Origin: Echinococcus granulosus
Taxonomy: Eukaryota > Platyhelminthes > Cestoda > Cyclophyllidea > Taeniidae
Direction: 5' to 3'
DNA: 64,000 bases
NCBI RefSeq assembly: GCF_000524195.1
Contig: NW_020170394.1
Coordinates: 638,333-702,332, forward strand
Shown here in pieces: positions 39,401-53,200 of the stretch (within the stretch, counting starts at the first letter, position 1; each line of letters starts with the position of its first letter). The notes below the pieces were generated by a model that did no database searches, was not told the origin of the DNA, and saw nothing but the letters and a program-made list of their open reading frames with translations. The position numbers and the translations under genes are program-made.

Positions 39401-41252
39401 ATGTTGAGCGGCCTGAGTGGGAGTGGGGGTAGAGAGAGAGGGGGGCAGTTCACCACCGAGAAGGTGGGCCCACCACGTGGCTTTGCCGAGGCTGGCGCAG
39501 AGACTGGTTACAAAGCGGGTGTCGCACATCAGTACGAGATCCCACACCACTCCTGTCCGTGCCACCAGAGCCTCAGGGCTGACCAGTCGGCCTGCCAATG
39601 CCTGGGCGTCGGCCACGCTCGCTGGTCGTCCGCCCTCACGCACACGCCCCAGAGTCTCCCAAAGCTCCAAATCCCGCCGACTCAGGCACCCCAACCACGA
39701 CACCAGTGCATCCGACGCTTCCACCGTCGGTCCTCGTGTCGACAGCGATGGCGACGACGGCGGTAGCTAAAGAGGAGTTCTTACCATTAGTGTTTTTTAT
39801 ACTCTATCTATTCGTTAATTGCTGTGTTTACAAATGCCACACAGTTCGTTTAATAATAAAACCGTAGCCTCAGGAAAAGTAAAAAAGCACATGTTTTTAA
39901 AACCAGCCGTTATGACATTGTGTATAAAGAAATGCAAGTCCACTCACAGCAACCCTGTTTTTAGTCGCAGTTAGAGTGGCCTGACGACTGATTAAAGGTT
40001 TTGATGTAGCGGAGGGAGCAATCTCTGGGCGCGCCGCAGCAGAATCCCTCGAGAGAGTGCGAAGTATTCGACTACTCATGGGTCGCGCCTTCATTTGGGT
40101 CTGCCTCTCTTTTTCAAGCGATTGACTGGCTGTCAGGGGCTGCGTAAATGGACTTTTCAACTGTTTGGTGATTGGAGAAACTGAAGGAAACAAAATTAAG
40201 GCCATAAACGATATTTCACCGAATGCGAAACATGTGAAGTTCAAGTAATATTGATGGAGTTTAAGAGATATTACAGAGCATGAATGATGACGAATTCGGT
40301 CTATCAATTTGCTGATTTTATGATTGTTGTAATCCTGATCTCACGAATATGAATAACAACAGCAGAGATAAAAACCTAGAAGAATTCCTATACCATCAAC
40401 AAGATCCGCGACAAATGGATGTGAGAGAAGATCAGGCCATTGAAGTCGCCGCTTGGAATCCTTTTCCAACAAACCAGCTAGGAAACTCTTGAACATAGGA
40501 GACATCTTATCAGTCCACTTGACCTTGTTAGTGGTAATCATCTTGACAAGTTGAATAATGCTATTGGTGTAAAATGGAGGAGTACCGACAGCCAGCTCAT
40601 AGAGGATGCAGCCGAGAGCCCAAAGGTCGGCGGTGTGATCGTAGGGCCGTTCCTCGACAATCTCTGGGGCCATATATAGCGGCGTGCCCTTGATCGAGGT
40701 GAGCACGAGGGTGTTGAAGCTCATCGCTCGGGCAAAACCAAAGTCACATAATTTCACCACTCCCCCATGCCCGAGAAGGATGTTCTGTGGCTTCATATCC
40801 CTGTGGAGAATACGATTCGCATGGAGGTAGTATAAGGCCGACACCAATTGTGCAGCTATTGATTGAATCTATAAAGCGCCTCTGTAAAAGATAGAAAGCG
40901 TGAACTAACCACATTCTCAGGGAGGCATCTGTCATCCTCGAGAATTTGAAAAAGGTCTCCCTCGGCATACTCCGTAACGGCGACCATTTCTTTTGGCGTC
41001 TCGAAGGCATCGACGATGGCAATTATATTGGGATGGTTCAAAGACTTCATAATTTCAATCTCCTTTTTCAAGTTTTGAAAGGCCCTATCACTTTTGTCCG
41101 ATTTGGATATGAACTTAAGGGCTACAGTCTAAAAAAATTAAAATGCACAGAAATAAGTGGATTCCTACCCGTCCAGTATAGCGTTTACGACCTCGGTGAA
41201 CGCGTCCAAATGAACCCTCACCTATGCATTCAAGAACGTGATATCGGTCCAT
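30492..41252 (-). CDS. STK36: Serine/threonine kinase 36 (Fused homologue)
   Basis: STK36/Fused is a ULK-related kinase linked to Hedgehog signalling in insects and to motile-cilium assembly. The N-terminal kinase is complete: GEGSFGRV, the VALK lysine at residue 33, HRDMKPQN with Asp125, DFG at 143-145 and [18 protein letters not shown], all typical of Fused. Phase-consistent exons are 41252-41169, 41128-40910, 40868-40394, 40180-39948, 39766-39354, 38792-38693, 38603-38506, 38147-38042, 37691-37549, 37518-37465, 37263-37208, 37175-37003, 36580-36473, 36292-36191, 36093-36013, 35871-35783, 35630-35567 and 35505-35161; then 34198-33949, 33724-33630, 33546-33445, 32915-32507, 32338-32128, 31842-31492, 31036-30967, 30902-30803 and 30704-30492. 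The long C-terminal part is helical and HEAT/ARM-like. At least one exon is missing between 35160 and 34199, because phase jumps from 0 to 2, and 37550-37200 is uncertain. The product is roughly 1,580 residues or more (human 1,315). Confidence 0.92.
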
Positions 41253-42947
41253 GGATAGCAAATGGTCCGTTACAGCGATCCTTCACAAATCCTAATCAAT
41301 GGCAAATAAAGAAGTAATGCCTAAATCAAAGTCAAAAATAAAAACAAATTAAAGAATAACCGCGGATATTTCAGAAGGCAGTTCAATTTAAAAAACGACG
41401 AAGCTCGGGTTTGTAGTTCACAAAAAATAGTTGCACAACATTAAAGCAGGAATCCAGGAAAAAAACAAAACAGGGCAGCCAAAATGCCCCAAAATGAAGG
41501 TGCAAAGCTACTTTCAAATGACCATGAATATAACTAGTAAAAAACGGAAAAACAGGCAGGCTTGCACAAAAGCTAAAGAAGGCAGATAAGAGGATAGGTA
41601 AAAAATCACCACACAAACAACTCAGTCAATTGCAAAGGCAAGAAAAACTTCGAAAGTGCTCAACTACCCGTTATCATACAAAGTCCAGCCCCAATTTGGC
41701 AGGTATCGCCACCTAAATATCTCGAAAGAACCAGCACATTGTTGGGTGGTAATAACAAAAAGTTAAGCGGGTAAAATTTGGAAAAGAACCAGAAGAAAGT
41801 TGAGTGAGAAAGTTATGATTAAAAAGAACTACTGATAAAATGGTTAAGGAGCTGAAAGGTGGGATATGAGTCAGTGCATCAATTAGATTTCCTGCACATT
41901 GCACAGATTCATAAACCAGAAAATCTATTACCATAAGACAAACACGCGGACAGAGCCTACATCTTAGTTAGGGTGGCGTCATTGAAAGTATGAGAAAGCA
42001 AGCTTTGGTCATTTGTAAAAACTCTATGATGCTACAGCATAGGATGTCTTCCCTAACCAGGCTCACCAATCCACAAAACAAAACATTAGGCAGGGGAGAG
42101 AAGCAGTAAAAAATGGCAGGTAAGCGTTCTAGATAAAATTATTTCTCAGCCAAATTATAGAGGAGTTTTGGTGTTCAGTACAGCCCTTCCTAATTAGACA
42201 CCAAAACCACTTTATTGTCAATAAAAAGTAACGCCTTTTGTTTGTTAAACTCTGCATTACCATTGTAGTGCAATAACCTTATATTTGGGTTGAGTACAAG
42301 CACGCAAACTTCTGATTTCAAGGTTTATGTTTACGTTCCTCAGCTCAACATTATGTTTCTTTTTGAAAATATTTTTTGTCGAGTTTGCATGGCTGTAATG
42401 GGACAAAAGTTTAACCCTCAATTTTGGTAAAGAGCTGGTTTTGGCTTGGCCATTGTATCACTACTGGTGAGCTGGCCTTCGGGCCATGCAGTCGTCCAGA
42501 TACCTTCTGCGTGTCGGATGTGTGCATTCTGCTTGAGCGTTATTTTTCGCCCTTGGAGAAGTCTTAGAACTTTACATAGCTATATTAAAGCCTTTGGGAA
42601 CTTTGCTAATGGTAAGATAAGTGAACTAACCATATATAGTTACAATAGACGTGTGTCTGTTAAAGAGATACCGCATGCTTTAAAATGTAACATTCTTAAT
42701 TTATGTACAGGGACAACAATTTTTTACTTAGGTTTGGGTTATTTTAGTGCTGACATGGAAAATTTTACGTCTGCACTAGTATGATTCATTGATACCTTAA
42801 AAAACATCGTATTTGAATTCAGTAAAAACTATTGTTGTCGGTAAGCACCACCTTTATGTAGGTTGTGCAAAACAATTGATATCTTTCTTTAAAGGACTTC
42901 GTTTGTTTGGTTCAATCACTTATTTACGCTTTGTATGAGGCCCAATT
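41253..42947. promoter_or_regulatory. Shared intergenic region of the divergent STK36 and PRCP genes
   Basis: About 1.7 kb separates the two start codons. It contains a decayed LTR-like repeat at 42461-42576 and otherwise no recognisable gene. No specific promoter motif could be supported. Confidence 0.4.
42461..42576 (-). mobile_element. Truncated, decayed copy of the LTR-like repeat
   Basis: On the minus strand it begins TGTAAAGTTCTAAGACTTC and keeps the blocks AAGGTATCTGGAC, GCATGGCCCGAAGGCCAGC and the following ACC-rich end in the order of the intact copies. The far end, corresponding to the last 60 bases of the unit, is missing. Confidence 0.6.
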
Positions 42948-45900
42948 ATGTTTTCGTGTCGTATTTTGTGGTGCTTTCTACTAATCTTTTTGAACATTTA
43001 TGCATCTGTGGGTATTTTATCCCACAGAATATTTTTAGAGAAAAGCGCACGCTCTTTATACCCGTATGAGAGGAGGAACTTTACTGAATTCGTACAAGAT
43101 TTGCAGCTAATCATATTCATTTAAGGTCGACCATTTTTCGTTTGCACCTTCTCAAGAATTTAATCTAACATATTTGATATCAACGGAAGAATGGAAACCT
43201 GGTGGGCCAATATTGTTTTATACTGGGAATGAGGGCTTAATTGATCACTTTGCACAAAACACGGTGGGTCATTTATTCTTATTCATTTCAGGGATTCATG
43301 TTTGAACTGGCCAAAATATTGTCCGGCGCTGTTATTTTTGCTGAACACCGCTATTACGGCACATCTTTGCCATTTGGTAGCCGCTCTTTTTTGGTAAGAT
43401 TTGCTTTGTAGTATATTGTTCATTTGGTTGCATTTTAGTCTCGATGCTTTTTTTATAATATCAAACCTGTTTTAGATTTTGGACCTTTTAAATTAGAGGT
43501 TTATACCGTGGATGCATGTTTTGTTGTCTGTGTACTCACCACTCTTCCGTTACTACGTCTTTCCATTTCTTAACTTCATCTTCCAAATTAGTGTGTTTTT
43601 CCTACTTTTCTTTGATAATTCTAGTCGATTTTAGGAGTTACGAGTAAGCGCTCGTTTATTTGTATCATGTGCTTGATCACAAATTCTTTATTACATCAAT
43701 CCTGAGTGTTCCATTTCAGCGGTCCGCCTTTTGGGCTACGCATTTGTCTTTGACCCTTTTTTTATTAGGACCGCAATCATTTCGGTTTCTTGACTGCGGA
43801 GCAGGCACTGGCAGATTACGCCAAATTCATATCGGATTTCAAATGTGCAAATCGCCAATTCAGCAACTCACCCGTTATTTCATTTGGTGGGTCGTATGGG
43901 GGCATGTTGACAGCGTGGTTTCGGCAGGCTTATCCCAATATCGTTGCGGGGTACGTCTTTTCGCCACTCAAACTGCCTACACATCGTCTTTCCTGATGGT
44001 TGGTTTGCGAAAATTTACTGATGCTGTTTTATTCTATTGAAGAGGTCTGGCATCATCTGCACCCATATGGCTTTTTCCGGGGATGGCCGATTGTCGTGGC
44101 TTTTATCAAGTCACTACAAGGGCCTACAGACAGGCTGGGGGTGATACTTGTATCTCGACTATTCGCGAGGTTTGGTCACTCATGGATGATATTGCTGCGG
44201 AACGTAAGGCACAGTTTAACCATTCAGCTGTGATTGTCCTTATTCGGTTGGATTTCTCTACTAGCAGGTGGTTTGGCTAGTCTATCGGGTCTTTTTAAAA
44301 CGTGCAGGCCTTTTCCGAACGGAGACTTCATTTACGAGTTTACAAAAGACTATTTGATTACTCTGGCAATGGCTAACTATCCCTACAGTGCTTCTTTTCT
44401 TGGTAACCTTCCCGCGTGGCCTGTGAAGGTATGCAGTTTTCGAATTTCCTACGTAGAATACATTCGATCCAGTGTTCATCCGAAATCACACCAACTAAAC
44501 AGTACTTTTGAAGGGCTGAATGCCAATCTTCTTTAGCCAAAACTGTGCAACAGTAATGGTAGTTTTCCCGTACAGTAATGGTATGAAATCACACAGTGCA
44601 CTCATGATGGCTCAAATGAACTTTCATGTTTATAAACTGTTTATTATTTCGTATGAGCAACAAAATCCAGCGCGACATTATCAGCGTGAAATTAGAGCCT
44701 CTAATAAACTACACATTTTTTTATTGTACTACAGGGAAGGATTTGATGTTACGAATCAGGTAAAATATTTGAGCATATCGAAACCAAGTTGCATTAGCGT
44801 GCGTTCATTATATTAATCATTACGAGTCTATAAATTTTCAATTAGGAATTTTGTAAGGCCATGGTGGACTGTCGGACCAGGGGGAAGATGGTACCACAGG
44901 TGGAGAAGTTTGCATGTGCCTTCTTTTCTATTTATAATTATCGGCAGGAAGAAAATTGCCTATCGTTTGATGGTAACTCCACAAACCTTGATGCCAAGGG
45001 CTGGGAACTGCAGGTACTTCAATTTTACATTGACAGCTCTTATCAGGGTTCCCGCGGTATGCAAGAAGTCTAGAAATTAATTTATTTAGGCCTCAAAATC
45101 ACGATTTAAAGCCTGTTTTCAATTCTTCTCAAAAAGACACTACAACACTCTCTACTTTTTAACAAATTAACAAATCCAAATGCAAAATACCTACGAATTC
45201 AACTTGTGCTCATTTTCCATCGTTGCAACCACATAATTATCCCCAAGAGGTCACAAATTGGACATCAACTAGCGTTTTTTTGTCACTCTGTAGACATGTA
45301 TGGAAATGACAAATCCAATATGCTCTGACGGCAAATCCGACATGTTCAAGCCATCTACGTGGGATCCAATTGAATTTTCCAATGCCTGCCAAAGGAAATT
45401 TGGTGTGAGACCACGTATGGGTTGGGCTGGTGTCCAGTGGTGGGCCAAGAATCTCTATACTGTCACCAGGCTAATCTTTAGGTTTGTTGCTTCTCACATC
45501 TCAAACTCATGTTAGAACTGTTTACCTGGACTTGTTTCTATATTCACTAGCACAGTCCTTAAAATTGACATCTCCATGCAGGAGAATGTGTTAATTCTGA
45601 AATTTGAGGAAATGGTTCACAAATTGTATTTGAAGTCATATCCCTCATTGGTATCAAGATTTTCATTCCCAAGTGTTAGGAGAAAGAGTAAAGTCCTTCA
45701 AGCGAATAAGACAACCCTTCTGTTCGCTCGTTGATTTTCCAATGAAGTGACGCACATCGTCAAAGCCGTTCCAGTAAAACCGTAAAGTGCGGAAGATTGG
45801 TGAAAAGTGCCCCTCTCCCACATACACACCAATTGTGCTCTTTTTGATGCTCTCATTTAAAGCGAGATGCTATTTTTACCACCATCCCATTCACGCCTCC

Positions 45901-46141
45901 ATGTTGCAGCAACGGAGACCTCGACCCTTGGTCGGCGTTCGGGGTGTTGGAGAAAGAGTTAGTGCCGGGTGCAACGGTGGTACGCATCGCCTCGGGTGCG
46001 CACCACCTCGACCTGCGTGGAAGCCACCCTAACGACACTGCGGAAGTGCGAGCTGCCCGCAGCCTCATCACCAACCACATCAACTCCTGGATCAATGCGT
46101 GGCACCGCGAGGCGCATCCTCTGTACTGCCTCGATTTCTAA
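42948..46141 (+). CDS. PRCP: Lysosomal Pro-X carboxypeptidase (peptidase family S28)
   Basis: PRCP is a secreted or lysosomal serine carboxypeptidase that removes a C-terminal residue after proline. Exons are 42948-43091, 43126-43263, 43292-43393, 43769-43950, 44043-44203, 44268-44428, 44846-45013, 45294-45481 and 45910-46141; all phases agree and give 491 residues (human 496). A hydrophobic signal peptide starts at the first ATG. Family landmarks are VDHFSF, GGPILFYTGNEG, AEHRYYG, the nucleophile in GGSYGGM (Ser170), LASSAPIW, YPYSASFLGNLPAWPVK, NGDLDPWS (Asp420) and GAHHLDL (His446), so the catalytic triad looks intact. Cysteines expected for disulfides are present. Intron 1 is only 34 bases. 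The sister S28 enzyme DPP7 is the alternative, but the close match in length and in the C-terminal GAHHLDLR region favours PRCP. Confidence 0.95.
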
Positions 46142-47291
46142 TCTCTCCTCTTCATCTTAAAATTCCATTGTGTTGACTTCAGTTCAGTTTATCATCTTTG
46201 AAGTTTCGAATTACATTTATGAGTACTATGAAAAGACCTCTTTTGCTGCATCTACTGAGCTTAATAAAGAACTACCTGATGCGAATACATTTACAATCGG
46301 TACTGTAAAGTAATTTCCGGCATCAAATACTCACAAAGGTCAGGAGGTAACTTTTGTTGAGAACCCGTACTAATATAAGACAGCCATAAGCGGTAGTTAA
46401 TGCAATTCAAACAGCGAAGCAGTGACCAGTGCGCGTTTTTCTTGTACCATGTGTACAATCGGAATGGCCGATTGATGGTTCAAATAAATGACTGGATGTC
46501 AATAATCCAGGTGTACGCGGCTCCAGAATCATATTTGCTTCCCAAAAGGTAGAGGGGGGATACCGTAAAAATCAATGGTACGTTGAAAAAGTTGCAAGTT
46601 CTAGTAGTGCGTTGTCAACGGACTAACGCAAAGCGGCTCCACGGCAGCTGTACACCAGTCTTACCTGCACCAAATATCTTTCCAACTCGTGTAGATTTAC
46701 AGCTTTAACAGTGCTATGCGTTCACCTAAGAAATGAACGTTCACAAGGCAAAAGATAGCAGATATCTGCATTAAATATGGCAATTCCAAAACCAAAGATC
46801 CCATGGAAAGGCACGATTCTATTATCTGAAATACTGGTCATTCTATTCATCGCTCTGCCGTAGAGCGGCAACCGGCAAGCGGTTCCATGTGATCACACGT
46901 CGTAAGTTGCAATAGGTTTAACGTGTTACTTTTTGTTAGATTGTACAATCTGAACCGGCCCTTATAAAGACCCTGCAGTTATGAGGTTAGTCAGTTAACA
47001 ACCGGGGATATGCTACTCCTACAAAAAGAACGTCGCTATAGGTACAAGGGCAGCTTTCCTTGTTACGATTTCCTAAAGAAACCAATTTACATTAAAAAAC
47101 ACGAAATCACAATACAAAATTTAGTTCAGTGCAAGGGACGAAATGCCACGTAATGCGAGATTTCTTCTGTCGGCAACACTTGATAATTATTCTTCTCGTA
47201 TCTAAAACTGAGAAAAAATAAGACTCAGATGCACTTCTAGTAGAGTTCACGACTTTGGAATGCAAAACTATCGTAACGAAATAAATTATTG
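46142..47291. other. Convergent 3' region between PRCP and PAXIP1
   Basis: No gene is seen in this 1.15 kb. It holds the 3' ends of PRCP (plus) and PAXIP1 (minus), with a plus-strand AATAAA at 46263-46268. Confidence 0.45.
46263..46268 (+). terminator. Candidate polyadenylation signal of PRCP
   Basis: AATAAA about 120 bases past the PRCP stop codon on the coding strand. Confidence 0.5.
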
Positions 47292-50200
47292 TTAAAAACT
47301 GAACTCCAAGTTAACGAATGAAACTGTAACGGAGTGGAATGTAAGGGAAATAATGAGAAACCCCACGGAAGAACTGACCATTTCCGAAGAGGGAGGTTGT
47401 GGTGTTGGCGTTTGGTGCTGTTGTGGTAGGCGATGTGGAGTGCAATTCACCTGACTCCGACCAAGGGCAACAGCAGCAGTGACGAGGGCTCCGCTGTCAG
47501 CGATCAGCGTAGGGTTATTGGTAGTCGTGGTGAGGGCGGCAGTGGCTGAGGCGACGACGTGTGCGTCAGCAGCAGCAACGCGAGCTGCGTTGAGGCCCTC
47601 ATCACTAACATGGACGCCGGGCTCACCGCCAGTCACCACCACCGCTGAGATACCCTCGGGTAGATGAAGCGTCAGTGGCTCCTCCTGACCCACTGTCGAC
47701 GCAGTGATACCAGCAGCAGCGGTAGCAGCAGTCGCGGCCATGCCAACCGCAGAGGAGGCAGAGACAGATACAAGGGCTCGAGGGGCTGAGGAAATAGTGG
47801 AGCCGGATGAGATGTAGTACATTACCGAAGACTGCTGATTCTCCGCACCTGAAACAAGGAGTACGCAGGATGGTGCAGGCGGAGGTGAAGGCGGAGGACG
47901 CATGTAGACAGCTGCTTGGGAAGGAGGCGCCACCGCCACCTCAGGTTGACTGCGAGCAACGGCGTTGCGTACGGGGACTGGGGCGTTATTGTTGGCCACC
48001 GAGATAGCTGCTTGCAATTCGGCAAACTGTATGCTCACCAATTGAATTTGATAAGAATCAAAGTCGAGCTCCTGGCGTAGCACCCCACTCAAGATGAATT
48101 CTTCGTGGTGAACCGCTGATAAAATCGGATCAGAAAAGTTCTTAATCAAGCGACGGTATGAAGTGTGGACATCAACAGAACGGTAAATCCACCTCGGTTG
48201 CCTGTTTTAGTGCGCATGAGGTAGGAGGCCACGTGAGAGTCCTCCTCGTGGCAAATAATAACCTGCCGCGGGATGGGTAGGAGGGCCATTTTCTGCGTGG
48301 GACGGCGTTCGCGGATTCGACCGCCACAGGCTCGCACGAGCTGCTCGCAGACTTCACGATGATGCGCCATTGGGGAAAACCAGAACTCCAGATCTGCAAA
48401 CAGACCCGGTCCGTCCAAAAGACGTCGCTCGTGTGCAATGCGGAAGGAGTTAGCCAGTCGAAAGCCAAGGTTCTCCTCTGCCTCGGCGTCCTCAATAAGC
48501 CAGTCGATTTCCGCTTTGGTCGCAAAATGTGGGTTAGGAATAATAACAGGAAGTAGGAAATCGTCAGCAATGTTTCATTTGATAAAACGCTGCAAATATA
48601 TTCCATTAAAAATATAATGCAAGAATCGACAAAAAAGTATTAACAATACACAAATTCGGCAAGGAGATTATAAACAGACATTATAGAACTTAAAATTCAA
48701 GGAATGAAGAAACGCTAGATCAACTCAAGAAATATACCACGTGCGTTTTCCACAGAAGAATTATCAGTAAAGATGAATAAAAAGGCCTAAGATCTCCAAA
48801 TTATTGACAATATTACAATAAATAGACAACTAAAATCGACTGACAGGTAGAAACACAAAGAAGTCAGAACTCTCCGTTCATGTCGCGTCAAAATAAACCG
48901 CGGAAATGTGTGTAAATACAGCACAACTTACACAGGTACAACCAGATTATGTTCAAAAAAAACAATGGAAGCAAATATTTTCCAAAACAGTAGTAAATTA
49001 TCCATATATAATAATGGCAAACTCGAAATTAATCACAATTACTAAAATGCTAAAATGCCCCAAATCTCAAGAAGGGAGGAGGAAGCCAAACATCAGGTAG
49101 AAGTAAACCAGAGGAAGCATTCATACCCAGCCAGTCACCGCGAACGAGACAGGCCTGAATCCACTTTGCCGTGACGATGGGGCAACCCAAAGCGACAGCC
49201 ATGTAGATTTTGGGTGTTCGAGTAAGACGCTCGGTGATGACATGGGTGGCCTCGCTCACATTCTCCACTAGGCGATGGGGCGCGATACCGATTTTGGGCA
49301 TCTGGGCCAGAAGCTGCATAATAGCCAGACGTGTCTCCGTGTCCACGCCCGTGAAAACCAGCCTCACCTCCGTATCGATCCCAACCTCCGCCTTTGATGC
49401 AGCTGTTGGTGATGGCAGCAAAGGCTTTTGAGACGATGGTGGTTGCAGAGGGCTCAGCAGGGAGGCTGGGGGCTTGAGATCAACCTGCTGAGTAGGAGGA
49501 GGTATAGCAGTGGCAGGGGTAGAGGAGAGGGCTTCAGGTATTTGCAAGACGGGCGCATCCAGTACCGAATCGATCTTAATTGGTTGAGACGTTGTCTCCA
49601 ACATCGGACCCACCGATGCGGGACGAGGAATGGTGTCCGGAGAAGCGGTAACACGATGAGGCGGTACAGACCTTGGTAGGTCATTTGCCCGTCGCTTCTG
49701 AGGCGGTGAAGCGCAATTAGCCGTTGGCGGACTATGCGGACGCTTCAAAATATGGGGCTCCGTTTCGAAATGGACACTGGGCACCAGTGGTGCCATCTAG
49801 ACAACCAATTGTAAATATAAAATTCCAAAAAGGCACATTATTGTAGCGATAAGAAATGACTGAAAAAAATAAACACTATAAATAATACCATTTGAGAAAA
49901 TATTGCAAACGTACGCACATTCTATGAATGGCTGAAATAGATCATGGGGAATATCGTTGAAAAAATAGCTCAGCATAATAACGCGATTCCTAAAACACTG
50001 ATAAAATTAAAACAAATAACAGAAGTAGTAAAAAGTGAATATCGTGAAAGGAAAACTTAAAACTTTAGAGCACATGAAACTCATAGGAGTTATTCACGAG
50101 GCATTTGCTACCGGATGTACGAAACAATGCTGCTCACCTCCTTTTTGATTCCCACTGTAGCTGGCGATGGTGAATGTGGCAGTGGCGGAGGCGTCGGCGC

Positions 50201-53200
50201 ATGCGATGTAGACATGGTGACGAGTGGAAAAGAACTCGAAGAGAGTGGTGCGGATGTGGAAAGCTGATGATTCATGGGGAGAGAGGAGCCTGTGGGATAT
50301 TGCGGTGTGGAGGGAACGGGGTAGAGTAGCGGATAGACAGAGGTGGGAATTTGCTGTGACATCTGCTGTGCTGCAGCAATAGCAGTGGCGCGATGAGCGG
50401 CTACTCTTTCACTCTCTTCACGAAGTAGCGTTTCTCGGAGCATGCCCGTTTTAGCGCGCTCTACTTCCTCCGCCGTCAAGCTTGGCAAAGTACACCTGTT
50501 GTAGATGTGTGCTACTTATGGCATGTAAGTAGAAGAGAACCCAATACTATGCAAATGTATGTTAGGGTTAACATATTAAACCCACCCCTTATTAAGATAC
50601 CCATGAAAGTCTCTTCGATCAACACATTTTAAGCAAACTATGAGTACTTAGCATCTAATAACCTTAAAATTTGAGCAGTTCATAAGAATTTGCCTAGTAA
50701 ATTTAGAACCCATATGAGTTTACCCAGCTTCATAACAAGAAGCAACTCGGCGAAGTTACTATTTAACATGGGGATTGGCTTAATAAGTTAATTTTAAGCG
50801 ATTCTTCGAAACGCAAGTTAACATAGCATGTACTGGTTGAATGAGGGGAAACAAACCTTTTCTCGGCCTCACCGTCAATGATTCCCTCACCATCCTCCGT
50901 TTGCTGTTGACGCCGCAGAGCAGCAGCCGCCTCTTCCTCCGCCTCCTCTTGACGCAACTGACTTCGTAGTTTCGCCAAATGCTGCAGAGAAAATGGGCAT
51001 AACAGGTTTAGGATCGGTAGGTTGCTTTTGACAAGCCGTATCAGGACAACAGCTCAATAACTATTGACCTCGGAGAGTGAGGTATTTTGGCAGACATTAG
51101 ATCATACAAAGAATACAGTCACTAATAACAGTAAAAGTTGTCACCTATGGTAAGCGGAATTGCTATAAGGAAATTAGGCCACGTACTCTCTGCCTCTAGA
51201 ATTTTAGTTTTTCCGACAAAAGAAACGGTTTTGGAGCAAAATCGCATGAAAACGAAATTTGACGCTGACGTGTCGTCGAACTCGAGCGAAGTTTTGCGAT
51301 CGTGGGAAACGGCCGACCGAATAGTTTTACACCGGAAAAAACTCTGTAGCAAATTATTTCCTTAAGAAAAATTAGGGCTTCTATTTGAGCCGAAGTCATT
51401 AATATTGCGACACATCAAAGCAAACACTGGTGGAAGTTTCTGACATTTTCATTATTATGACATTGAAGTCACCAAATGTCACACAACTTGAGGAATCTCC
51501 CTGTCGTGTGGTTACGACTGCGGCTACTAGCTGCGATTTCTGAAATAGTACATAGAGATTTGAAAGGACCATTTCTTCCCTTAAATAAAGCCACAGAAAC
51601 TCTAAAAGGTGGATGATATGGAATGTCTTTCTAATAAACGACTTTTCATCTAAGCAGTAAATGAAAATATGGCACCCTGAGTAAATATTCCACTATATCT
51701 CAGATGAAAATCCAAATAACATTATTAAACTAACAAATGTGAGAAATATGCAACAGATAATAATAAAAAAATACCTCCCAAGATTCAGGGGTAATGGAAA
51801 TACCCTGCTGCCAGCCAACTAAAACGTAAATAAAAATTACGTCAGGCCAAAATAGTATTATCAAAGGTACTACAAGAGAGCACACCGTACCAAATTGACA
51901 TGAGAAAAAGGCTCGCTTTTTAGAAAAAAAGACAGCATTTCATTATGACCAATTTACATCAAATTTGTAAGATAAATTCAATGTACTTAGACACAGAAAT
52001 ATCATGCAGAAGGCAGAAGCGCAATGATTATGCATCCCTCCCAGAACACAAGCTGCACACATAACAATTTAGATCCATAACTACAAAACTGCTCTGGAGA
52101 GAGCAAGCAAATGGGAAAGCAATGTTCCTCCAAAATAAGATTTCAAGACCAAATTGCATTAAAACGTTTCAGAAACAAGGTGATACAATGTTCAAGTTAA
52201 AACACTACAATGTACATCCTTGCCTCATGGCCGTATTCCTGTTGCTTGCTCAAACAGTTTCAATGGAGAAAGAGGAATTGAACAAACCCATGATCTCCTG
52301 CACCCGCGGAGTTCGCGTCTCCAAGGCGATGGAGGCATCGGAGGCGTCGAAGCAGAGGTACTTGTGAGAAATGTCTGCAGCCATGGCTGACACATCACCC
52401 AAGTAAATGTCCTGCAGCCAGCGGAGGTTCACACAGGGAATGCCCCAGACCGTTGCCATTTCGTATTTCTTGCCTTGTGGCCTGTTTTAAAATTGATTAA
52501 GCAAATGGAACGTGATTGTAAATTAATAGTGTTTCAATCCCATAGGCAGAGTTCAAAACCGAACGGACTATACTGCAATAATGATTTGCTAAAATTTCAT
52601 ATTTTGGGAGACTCAAAAGCGAACGACAACTCAACACTGAACGAACAGACTGAGGACAAATTTACTTTAGGACGAGGAACGAAATATGAAAATAGAAGAC
52701 ACTTTCATCTGTAAAGGATTGAAATTTTATTCAAAGGTGTAAAGTAGCTTAACGTGAAGCGAGTTTAATTGATGGATTCAAATGCTGAGAAAATAATAAT
52801 CGAAATAGGAGAAACTGACCGTTTGCAAACCAGGATAGTATTCATTTGATCGAGGTAATCCGTAAAGGAAGCGCCTATTTGCTTGATTATGGTCTCTACT
52901 TTTACTCTTTCTATACCATCGAATCCAGTTATGGATATTACCTGCAAGGAAAATTAATAACCAGTTCTGAGCACATTCTTCCCATCCTAGCGCCTATGCA
53001 CCCGATTGTTCGATTGTTAAAACATTGTGACCGGAATGCAGGATAAATAAACTTGGCTTTAAGATTACATAAGTCATTAAATATTAAATAAGACCGTCTT
53101 CTAAATAAATGTCTTGCATCAAAACTACCCTGTTCTATTTTTGAAAAGCAAAATACTTGTAAAAGGCAGTTTTAAGCACATAAGCGAATTAAGGCAAGGG

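Noticed and set aside
39401..39867. Plus-strand frames of up to 121 codons opposite STK36 exon 5.
   Set aside because: They are antisense shadows of a GC-rich exon with consistent minus-strand splice sites.
44735..44759. A 25-base exon-like piece (EGFDVTNQ) between PRCP exons 6 and 7 with good splice sites.
   Set aside because: Its length breaks the frame between two phase-0 exons that join well by family comparison; it could be a rare poison exon but is not part of the main product.
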